This document shows positions 55,874 to 64,000 of a DNA stretch of 64,000 nucleotides, piece after piece. The stretch is taken from the NCBI GenBank assembly GCA_036924085.1, contig JAVGWX010000001.1, positions 5,002,200 to 5,066,199 of the forward strand, written 5' to 3'. Positions within the stretch are counted from its first letter, which is position 1. Each line of letters opens with the position of its first letter. Position numbers and translations under genes: made by a program. This DNA comes from Ariolimax columbianus (taxonomy: Eukaryota; Mollusca; Gastropoda; Stylommatophora; Arionidae). The notes beneath the pieces are model-generated. The model was not told the DNA's origin. It was given only the letters and a program-made list of their open reading frames with translations, and did not search any database.

Positions 55874-56133
55874 TGATGCTCCAAAACTAGACAAAGATTG
55901 ACTACATGGAACCTTACGGTCGTGCCAGAACTAGACATAAATTGACTTTATGCACCCTAACGACGGGCCAGAACTAGACAAAGATTGACTTCATGGACCC
56001 ACACGACGGGCCAGAACTAGACAAAGATTGACTTCATGGACCCACACGACGGGCCAGAACTAGACAAAGATTGACTTCATGGAGCCACACGATGGGCCAA
56101 AACTAAACAAAGATTGACTTCATGGACCCACAT
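55874..56133. repeat. 43-bp minisatellite abutting an RT active site
   Basis: About six units of 'agaactagacaaagattgac' plus 'ttcatggacccacacgacgg'. The last unit runs straight into the RT frame of the next entry. Confidence 0.92.
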
Positions 56134-57005
56134 GAAACATGCGCCCTAATGAGCAACTCAGAACTGAACATGCAGGTTGGAATGGACCAGTTCTCTGCCG
56201 CATGCGAAAATTTTGGCCTGACCATAAATGCCAAAAAAACAGAGGTCATGTACCAACCAGCACCAGGCAAGCCGTACACAAAACCAGAGACTACAGTCAG
56301 CGGGCAGACGTTGAATGCCGTAGACAAATTCACATATCTGGGTAGCACGCTGTCGAGATCTGTCAACCTAGACGATGAGGTGGCAAGCAGAATAGCAAAG
56401 GCCAGCATATCCTTTGGTAGAATGCGCTCGATGGTCTGGGCACATCGTGGCATCAGCGTCAAGACCAAACTCAAAGTCTACCGTGCAACCATCATTCCAA
56501 CACTACTATACGCTTGCAAAAGCTGGACTGTATACTCTGGACATGCAAGACTAGGATGGGCCGGACACCTCGTCCGTATGTCAGACGAGCGGCTCCCAAA
56601 GCAGCTTCTCTACGGCGAGCTGAGAGAGGGATGGCGCGAGAGATGGCGCCCAAAGAAACGTTTTAAAGACGGTCTGAAGGACTCACTAAAAACTTGTCAG
56701 ATAGACATCGACACCTGGGAATGTCTTGCGCAAAACAGATCTGACTGGGGAAGCGCAGTCAAATTGGGTGTAGCTGCCGGTGAAGATGACCGTGTTGTGA
56801 AAGCCCAGAACAGACGCGAGACGCGGAAATCCCGAGCAGCCGGAACACCATCCCCTTCTACAAACCTCGTGTGCACGATATGTAGCAGATGTTTTCGTGC
56901 TCGCATTGGCCTGTTCAGCCACATGCGCACCCACACCCAACAGGGAAATCTGTGACAAGGATGATGTCGGCGGTCCTCATCGACAACGATGGACAGCTAT
57001 TATTA
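56122..57005 (+). pseudogene. RT C-terminal half ending in a C2H2 zinc finger
   Basis: An open frame of 277 codons (56122-56955) starts just after the RT active-site box: HETCALMS stands where FADDCALMA-type sequence is expected, so catalytic residues are lost. It continues FGLTINAKKTEVMYQP and FTYLGSTLSRSVNLDDEV, then IPTLLYACKSWTVYS. A deletion then joins directly to RLGWAGHLVRM. The C-terminus is basic and ends in CTICSRCFRARIGLFSHMRTH (about residues 247-267), a canonical C-x2-C-x12-H-x3-H finger. The 3' tail 'gatggacagctattatt' follows the stop. The same end is found at 63459-63796. Mobile-element origin is certain, but the clade is not resolved. Confidence 0.85.
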
Positions 57006-57009
57006 TTAG

Positions 57010-57284
57010 GATCTCTGTGAATGCTGCGTAGGGAAGAGAATTCCAGTGCACTTCATTTATATCATTCATAGCTTCGATAAGACTTGCAGAAACTACGTAA
57101 GGGCAACAAACAACAAGTCATGAGAGATCTCGACAACGATGACGTACTACTGGACGATATTCCATTGTCTTATTTACGTTACCCCTCATGTATGAAATCA
57201 TAGATGTGTATGATGTCGTGAAATCAATAAACACACATTACACAGCCAAGTGCCTGAACGTAAACTCCGTTCAAATTTTCGAAG
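57010..57284. other. No recognisable gene
   Basis: Nothing identifiable. Confidence 0.5.
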
Positions 57285-57550
57285 ACGTTTACTAATGACG
57301 TGGTCCTGATAACTAAATTAGAGACAAGTCTCTAGTTGATGTTTGTTAATGACATGGTTCTGATAACTAATATAGAGACAAGTCTCTAGTTGACGTTTGT
57401 TAATGACATGGTTCTGATAACTAAATTAGAGACACGTCTCTAGTTGAGGTTTGTTAATGACATGGTTCTGATAACTAAATTAGAGACACGTCTCTAGTTG
57501 ACGTTTGTTAATGACGTGGTTCTGATATCTAAATTAGAGACAAGTCTCCA
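57285..57550 (+). repeat. 54-bp minisatellite built from an RT active-site segment
   Basis: Five units of 'tttgttaatgacatggttct' plus 'gataactaaattagagaca' at 54-bp spacing. In frame each reads FVNDMVLITKLETSL then a stop, the expected sequence around an RT FADD box with one changed residue. Confidence 0.93.
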
Positions 57551-57665
57551 GATCGATCTGCAAGCCTGGGTGGAAGAGTCGGAGAAGAGCTTATTGATCA
57601 TCACTATCTCCCAAACAAAGCCCACTGTCGTCTTGAGAGAGTAGAAGATGTGTCATATTACAGTG
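57500..57665 (+). pseudogene. RT fragment following the 54-bp array
   Basis: The frame of the last array unit continues LETSLQIDLQAWVEESEKS and then LLIITISQTKPTVVL, the normal sequence after an RT active site (amphipathic helix, then the KTK block). Confidence 0.65.
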
Positions 57666-57746
57666 GAAAAATAGTTCCTGAAATGTGTAGAGCAAATCAA
57701 ATAACAATGAACTAACAAGTCAGAATGGAGGCTTCCACGAACATAT

Positions 57747-58072
57747 GGTCAGTTGAAGAGCAGTCACTATTGATCAGTTGAAGAGCAGCAACTATTGGTC
57801 AGTTGAAGAGCAGCAACTATTGGTCAGTTGAAGAGCAGCAACTATTGGTCAGTTGAAGAGCAGCAACTATTGGTCAGTTGAAGAGCAGTAACTATTGGTC
57901 AGTTGAAGAGCATCAACTATTGGTCAGTTGAAGAGCAGTAACTAATGGTCAGTTGAAGAGCAGCAACTATTGGTCAGTTGAAGAGCAGTAACTATTGGTC
58001 AGTGGAAGAGCATCAACTATTGGTCAGTTGAAGAGTAGTAACTATTGGTCAGTTGAAGAGCAGTAACTATTA
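57747..58072. repeat. 25-bp minisatellite, about 13 copies
   Basis: Near-perfect 'ggtcagttgaagagcagcaa' plus 'ctatt'. Confidence 0.95.
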
Positions 58073-58149
58073 GACTTTTCCCAATTATTAATAAAGGATT
58101 CTCTGTAAAAGAAAATTAGCCAAGAAATAAAAGATGGATGTTTATCGCT

Positions 58150-58425
58150 CCACTTTGTACTCAACTTAACTTAAATTAACGTCTTTATTACTGGTTTAGA
58201 GGACTCTGCAGAGTCCGTATGCAACCAGTTTTATTTACATTTTTTTGCTCTTAAAGTATAAAAATTCAATCTATTCTTGAATGCGTTAATTCTCCCTGCC
58301 TCCACTGCTTCATGTAGCAATAAATTCCAAGCATTCATCACTCTCTTGGCTAATAAACAAAATATATTTCCCTTTACATTATTAGACATCGTGGGGAGGC
58401 GTGACCTCCATTGTTTCATATTTTT
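58150..58425 (-). pseudogene. CR1-like retrotransposon 3' end
   Basis: On the minus strand: RVMNAWNLLLHEAVEAGRIN and AFKNRLNFYTL, then the family's 3' terminus with 'actctgcagagt'. Same end as 13830-14350 and 38476-38770, 5' truncated. Confidence 0.82.
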
Positions 58426-58429
58426 TGGC

Positions 58430-58810
58430 AGGTGAAAATCCGATGGTGACTTGCTAGGTCAATCCCATCATCTGGTGGAAGCGAAAATTAGATCAAGGTA
58501 GATCCGCTGCCTGTCAGACGCCATCTATGCCGCTTCGCTAACGACATAACCAAGACGTGATGATATAGCCACACAGTGCCCTTTTTGTGACATATTCTCT
58601 GTGGGGTGAGAAAACCTAGAATAATTTGAGTAGATTTTTAACTTGAATATTGCCAGAGCAGTAGCAGCTAAGCCTACTCTTGTCAATTTTCAACTGCTAA
58701 GGGAGTTCTAGTGTGCGCGCCACTGACCACGGGTGTTTGATCTCACTACTCATAACATTTTTACTAGATGATCCACGTGATTTGAGCCCGTCTGTACATT
58801 CCTTTTATAT
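58430..58810. other. No recognisable gene
   Basis: Nothing identifiable. Confidence 0.5.
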
Positions 58811-58813
58811 TGG

Positions 58814-59206
58814 TACATCAGCTTCGTTCAGATACACAAGACTATAACTGTACTGTTTCTGTTGGTACATCAACTTTGTTCAGATACACAAGTCTATAAC
58901 TGTACTGTTTCTGTTGGTACATCAACTTTGTTCAGATACACAAGACTATAACTGTACTGTTTCTGTTGGTACGTCAACTTTGTTCAGATACACAAGTCTA
59001 TAACTGTACTATTTCTGTTGGTACATCAACTTTGTTTAGATACGCAAGACAATAACTGTACTGTTTCTCTTGGTACATCAACTTTGTTCAGATACACAAG
59101 TCTATAACTGTACTATTTCTGTTGGTACATCAACTTTGTTCAGATACACAAGACTATAACTGTACTGTTTCTGTTGGTACATCAACTTTGTTCAGATACA
59201 CATACT
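58814..59206. repeat. 52-bp minisatellite, about 7.5 copies
   Basis: Units of 'tacatcaactttgttcagat' plus 'acacaagactataactgta' starting every 52 bases from 58814. Confidence 0.94.
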
Positions 59207-59209
59207 CGT

Positions 59210-60315
59210 CTTGAATGACAAATGCTAGTCACAGACATTGTCCACAAACTAGAACATCCACCTTCAAACATCCAATATCACATGGTGCTAGTAACAAGAT
59301 GGGACATTATTCGCAACCAGACAATACACCACGATCTCGAAACTCAGCCATTTTTGACTTAATTGAAACAGTTTCAGCGAAGATGGTTTGAAGGTTAGGC
59401 GATACTTACAGCATGAAAGAATACTGACTACAATGCAGATCTTTGGAAGCATAGTATGGATCCAGATCTACAGAACGACACATGTCCGCTGAGTTAACAA
59501 CAAAAGGCAGTCTCTGAGAGACTATGCACAAGATTTGAACGAAGCCAAGTATCAGAGATACAGTAGGCAGACCTATAGCAGACCACTACACCGAAGAGGA
59601 GCTGCTCTGTGATAAAACCTCTCCAAGAAGTCTCTCAGCGCCATGCCCTACACATTCTCTCCTTTCTCCCCGATAGCATCACACAAGTGCACTGAAAGCC
59701 CACACTTCGCCTTTTGTCCTGGTTAATCCGAAGTGATCACGAGAGCCCTACCACACACAAATAACAAATTCATTTTTAAAACACATTTTTCTCAGAACGG
59801 TGACGTATTAGGGTTGGGTGTAATACGCGTAAGTGCACAGTTTACGTCGACGGAGATATTGTCGTCTGTCCCTACGGTAACTAGCACGGCGTCGACTTGC
59901 GATTTAGTGCCAATAAATCGACAATATTTTTCATATTCATTTTCATTTTGACAATGAAGGATTTGTATTTAGAGCAAATATTTAAAAAAAAAATCAAGTA
60001 CATCGTAATGACATTTTAGCACAATATGGACATAAAACATTTAGTTTCACAATAACTGTATAAACTTTGTTCATGTCAACAATAACGGAGAATTGGACCA
60101 ACATAAAGACACGTTGATATTTTAGCGCCACTGGTTTCGTTGGGAATCCTCGGAACCCACTAGCGTCACCAAGAAGTATCTGCAGTGTTTGCCAAGTGTA
60201 TATCTTGTCGTACAGGCTTACACCCCCCCCCCCCCCTCCCTACTTGACTGTTAGAAGTTTCTTGGCAAGTGTTCAATACGGTAGGGTGACATTTCTTTCC
60301 GTACGAGCAGGAGCG
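59210..60315. other. No recognisable gene; poly-C tract
   Basis: A C run lies at 60223-60237. No domain in the short ORFs. Confidence 0.5.
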
Positions 60316-60319
60316 AAAA

Positions 60320-60415
60320 AAAAACAATGTCTGCCAAACTAGACACGAGCGTGATGCGAACTGGGTGCGTTGGGTTTGTGAACCGGACGGTTCACCCCTA
60401 GGCCACGCAGTCTAC
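60320..60415 (-). repeat. tRNA-like SINE head
   Basis: On the minus strand 'gactgcgtggcctaggggtg' (A box) is followed at a tRNA-like distance by 'ccagttcgcatca' (B box). No complete cloverleaf was demonstrated. Confidence 0.6.
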
Positions 60416-60534
60416 GTGAAGCTTATCCAACATCATCTCATTTGCAGGATGCTGTTTCGGAATATTCTCCATTGCTTATAAACTTAAAGGTAGTTTCAAA
60501 GAAAAGGTTGCCAGTTTTTTCTCGCTGTCTCTCC

Positions 60535-60655
60535 TTCAGTTATGCCAAACTAAGTACTCATTTAAATCTAGGTCAACTCCAGCAAGCCGGCAACTGATGT
60601 CGAACCCCTTATGTTTACCGTGACAGCGAGTGCTCTAACGAAATACTAATTGCGT
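60535..60655 (-). repeat. tRNA-derived SINE, short copy
   Basis: On the minus strand: 'gttagagcactcgctgtcac' (A box), 'aaggggttcgacatc' (B box), then 'ggagttgacctagatttaaa' and 'tgagtacttagt', the same body as the other SINE-like copies. Confidence 0.7.
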
Positions 60656-60729
60656 TTTTCTTTAATTCCTGCTGTTTTTGGAGGTTGACAGAAAACGTTC
60701 TCACAAGTCCACGACATCTACATTTTATA

Positions 60730-61170
60730 ACAATATAGTCGTTGCTGCAAAACTCTTTCACACTGCAGTCAGGACTGGGAAACAAACATGCCGATCACAA
60801 CCGTCAAAGTCTCACACTGCATTCACGAGACACGTCAGCCACAACTGTGAAACTCTGACACTGCCGCCCGGATTGTCAAACTGACATGTCATTCACAACT
60901 GTTTCTCACACTGCCGCTATAAATCTCAAACTGACATGTCGATCGGAAACGGTCAAACTCTGACACTGCAGCCAGGCCTGTCAAACTGACATGTCATTCA
61001 CAACAGTCAAACTCTGATACTGCAGTCAGGCCTGTCAAACTGACATGTCGATTAGAACTGTCAAACTCTGACACTGCAGCCAGGAGACATGCCAATCACA
61101 ACCGTCAAACTCTCACGCTGCCGCCATGAATGTCAGACTGACATATCGATCGGAACCATCAAACTCTGAC
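60730..61170. repeat. Degenerate array of about 55-60-bp units
   Basis: Recurring 'gtcaaactgacatgtc', 'tcacaac-gtcaaactc' and 'gacactgcagccagg' in the same order. Confidence 0.8.
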
Positions 61171-61174
61171 TAGC

Positions 61175-62180
61175 ATATCTTACCTTTCTCCAGAGTTGTA
61201 GCAACTAACAACAATAATGAGCGGTTCCTAGCAAATCTTCTCATTCTAAAAACGACGGCCAGCACTGAGAATCAGTGATGTTAATCTGTCGCTAAAGAAC
61301 AAACTGCACGAGCTGTAAGAGCATGCATATTTATCTCAACGAAGGTAATTTTGCGCTCGCTAGATAATTTTCTACTCTGCAGCCGACACTGTAGGTGGGA
61401 AATTACGACAGTCACGCTTGAAGTTCATTCTCAGTCATGCACGACCTGGCTGGGCGATCATCTTGGCAGGAGACGTGGAAAGGTAAGAGAAAGTACCCAG
61501 AATACCCCTCCCCTCGACCCTGAGTCCCACAGCTATTTGGTCTCTTTTTGTTATTATAAATGATTGCTCTGTAATACTTATTTTCAGTGACATTTGGCCT
61601 GTTACTCAATAACATTGATGTCCAATTCATTTCGAGAAGTTACAATTTACGGTGCTGATTTTTTAAATCAATAATTCTGAATTAGCAGTTATAGGCAGAT
61701 TTTCGACTGGGGGTTTTCAGGCTCCAATATGATTGTGACATTTCTAAAAATAGACGCAAAATAATGCATCAACACAGCACTTAGCATGAGTGAATTTATT
61801 CCTCCCTTCCCTCATTCTTCCAGAAATAAACAAAAGTATGAAGGGAGATCGCCCGTTCAAGTGAAATTGCTTCAGTCAGACGACAGACAAAGCAGGCAAA
61901 TACCTGCTGATTTAAACCTAGCTAATCACCAAATCCAGATTTTCTAGCCAGAATGGCCAAAATCAATGGGAGGAAAATAAAATAAATGGGAAAATAAGAC
62001 ATTTCTTTTAGCGACATTTAAACGAAATTCATTTAAATTTCAAGCTGTGCAAAGGGGCTTTACAGACTTTTAGAAATACCGAAGGAACCAGAATATAGAC
62101 AGACAATAAATGTGAATTATTTCTGATGTCATGGTCGATTATAAAGGCTATTTGGCAAGACACTGTCATGGTCGCATAAA
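61175..62180. other. No recognisable gene
   Basis: Nothing identifiable. Confidence 0.5.
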
Positions 62181-62189
62181 GAAGTTGTC

Positions 62190-63075
62190 ATTAGATTCCA
62201 GTTCCTAGAAATTCTCGCTGGAACACTTTTAATTAGAAATCGCTTTAATTGGATTTCAGTTCTTAAGCGTTCTGACAGAGGCCCTTTCCCTTTAAAAGTG
62301 TGTTAACTGGATTTCAATTCCTAGGCATTTATTATCGCTGGGACCCTTTCCATTAAAAAACGTTTTGATTGGCGTTTAGTTCTTAGATATTATGGCCGAG
62401 GCCTTTTTCGTTTAAAAAAACCCAAAACAAACACAATTCAATTGGATTTAATTTTTTAGACATTCTTGCTGGTGTTGTTTCAATTAAATATCGGTGCAAT
62501 AGGGTTTCATTTCTTAGACATTATCGCTGGGGCCTTTTCATTGAAAAAAAGCGTTTTAATTGGATTTCAGTTCTTAGATATTCTCGCTAAGGCCTTGTCC
62601 TTAAAATAAAAACAACGTTTTAATTGGATTTCAGTTCTTAGATATTCTCGCTAAGGCCTTTTCCTTAAAATAAAAACAACGTTTTAATTGGATTTCAGTT
62701 CTTAGATATTCTCGCTAAGGCCTTGTCCTTAAAATAAAAACAACGTTTTAATTGGATTTCAGTTCTTAGATATTCTCGCTAAGGCCTTTTCCTTAGAATA
62801 CAAACAACGTTTTAATTGGATTTCAGTTCATAGGCATTCGGACAAGGGCCTTTTCCATTAAAAAAAAACACTTTTAATTGGTTTGAGTTATTAGACATTC
62901 TCGCAAAGGCCTTTTCCATTAAAACAAATCCCGTTGTAATTGGATTTCAGTTGTTAGATATTCTTGCTGGTATTGTTTCCATTAAATATCGGTGTAATAG
63001 GATTTACATTCTTAGATATTATTTCTGGGGCCTTCCCTTAAAAAAATGTTGTAATTAGATTTCTATAAAGTCATT
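62190..63075. repeat. 64-bp satellite-like array, diverged at the edges
   Basis: Central units (62554, 62618 and onward) are almost identical: 'ttttaattggatttcagttc', 'ttagatattctcgctaagg', 'ccttaaaataaaaacaacg'. Flanking units are progressively more diverged. Confidence 0.92.
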
Positions 63076-63084
63076 GATAAACGT

Positions 63085-63458
63085 TGTGCTTGGATTTCAG
63101 TTCTCAGAAAATGCATCCGCGGCACTTTCCACTATAAGACGTTGAAGTATGATTTCAGTTCTCAGAAAATGCATCCGCGGCACTTTCCACTATAAGACGT
63201 TGCAGTATGATTTCAGTTCTCAGAAAATGCATCCGCGGCACTTTCCACTAAAAGACGTTGCAGTATGATTTCAGTTCTCAGAAAATGCATCCGCGGCACT
63301 TTCCACTAAAAGACGTTGCAGTATGATTTCAGTCCTTGGAAAATGAATCCGTTGCACTTTCCATTACAAAACGTTGCAGTATGATTTCAGTCCTTAGAAA
63401 ATGCACCCGTGGCACTTTCCATTAGAAGATGTGTCTTATTGCCTTATTATTTCATTTC
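63085..63458. repeat. 58-bp array related to the 64-bp array
   Basis: Units of 'atgatttcagttctcagaaa', 'atgcatccgcggcacttt' and 'ccactataagacgttgcagt'. They share 'atttcagttct' with the 64-bp units. Confidence 0.92.
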
Positions 63459-63796
63459 GTTTTAAAGACAGTCTGAAGGACTCACTAAACAGTTGCCAGA
63501 TAGACATCGACACCTGGGAATGTCTTGCGCAAAACAGATCTGACTGGAGAAGCGCAGTCAAATCGGGCGTAGCTGCCGGTGAAGATGACCGTGTTGTGAA
63601 AGCCCAGAACAGACGAGAGACGCGGAAATCCCGCGCAGCGGGAACACCATCCCCTTCTACAAACCTCGTGTGCCCGATATGTAGCAGATATTTTCGTGCT
63701 CGCATTGGCCTGTTCAGCCACATGCGCACCCACACCCAACAGGGAAATCTGTGACAAGGATGATGTCGGCGGTCCTCATCGACAACGATGGACAGC
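63459..63796 (+). mobile_element. 5'-truncated retrocopy of the C2H2-tailed RT element
   Basis: Encodes FKDSLKDSLNSCQIDIDTWE, the basic region, and the finger CPICSRYFRARIGLFSHMRTH, then a stop and the tail 'gatggacagct'. It is nearly identical to 56670-57000. The copy is flanked by 'tattatttcatttc' at 63445-63458 and again at 63797-63810, a 14-bp target-site duplication. It therefore inserted into a pre-existing satellite array by target-primed reverse transcription. Confidence 0.9.
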
Positions 63797-64000
63797 TATT
63801 ATTTCATTTCCTGAAAAATGCATCGTGGCACTTTTCATTACACAACGTTGCAGTATGATTTCAGTTGTTAGACATACTCGCTGGAGTAATTTTCCTTTAA
63901 AAATCGATCGCAATTGGATTCCATTTTATTTACACTCTCAGCAAAGCATTTCTATTTTTTTTAAAGTTGTAATTTAATTTCAGTTCTCAGACATTATAAG
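63797..64000. repeat. Satellite array continuing after the insertion
   Basis: 'ctgaaaaatgcatcgtggca' and 'gttgcagtatgatttcagtt' resume the 58-bp pattern, then diverge towards the window edge. Confidence 0.85.

Overview
This window is eukaryotic, animal and intron-rich, most likely from a lophotrochozoan and probably a mollusc. Evidence: one host gene with short phase-compatible exons and GT-AG introns, several classes of decayed non-LTR retrotransposon, a mariner-like transposase relic, tRNA-derived SINE-like repeats whose core reads like 'agctgtaaatgggtacct', and very many minisatellites. The species cannot be named from this sequence. No rRNA genes, functional tRNA genes, CRISPR arrays or bacterial features are visible.

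The one convincing host gene is on the minus strand from about 51028 down to 21741. Six coding exons (50889-50973, 44273-44442, 41815-41932, 30005-30168, 23988-24141, 21741-22384) join with consistent phases (1,0,1,0,1) into a 444-residue protein. It has a signal peptide, two Ig domains matching Ig2 and Ig3 of fibroblast growth factor receptors, a long linker, one transmembrane helix, and a tail of about 13 residues instead of a kinase. I call it an FGFRL1/nou-darake-like kinase-less FGF receptor. It occupies nearly half of the window, and its introns are filled with minisatellites and dead retroelements.

Layout. 1-5.8 kb: antisense RTE-like fragments and short arrays. 6.2-7.5 kb: mariner pseudogene expanded by an internal 36-bp array. 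8.2-10.7 kb: a non-LTR element with I-group features, preceded by a perfect 333-bp tandem duplication. 12-21 kb: arrays, SINE-like elements, a CR1-like 3' end and an RTE-like remnant. 21.7-51 kb: the FGFRL-like gene. Its intron 4 holds a nearly complete dead RTE-like element and an array that repeats the splice donor. Its intron 3 holds two CR1-like copies head to head, one split by a younger RTE-like insertion flanked by a 10-bp target-site duplication. Intron 1 holds an RNase H fragment, a CR1-like fragment and a 46-bp array inside an RTE-like relic. 51-64 kb: upstream flank with more RT fragments, arrays, SINE heads, and a short retrocopy with a C2H2 zinc-finger tail inserted into a satellite.

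The recurring theme is minisatellites whose unit is, or directly adjoins, a piece of transposon coding sequence (mariner, endonuclease, RT active-site and RT C-terminal regions). In one case the unit contains the end of a host exon plus its 5' splice site. All clade names are read by eye from motifs and were not checked against a database.
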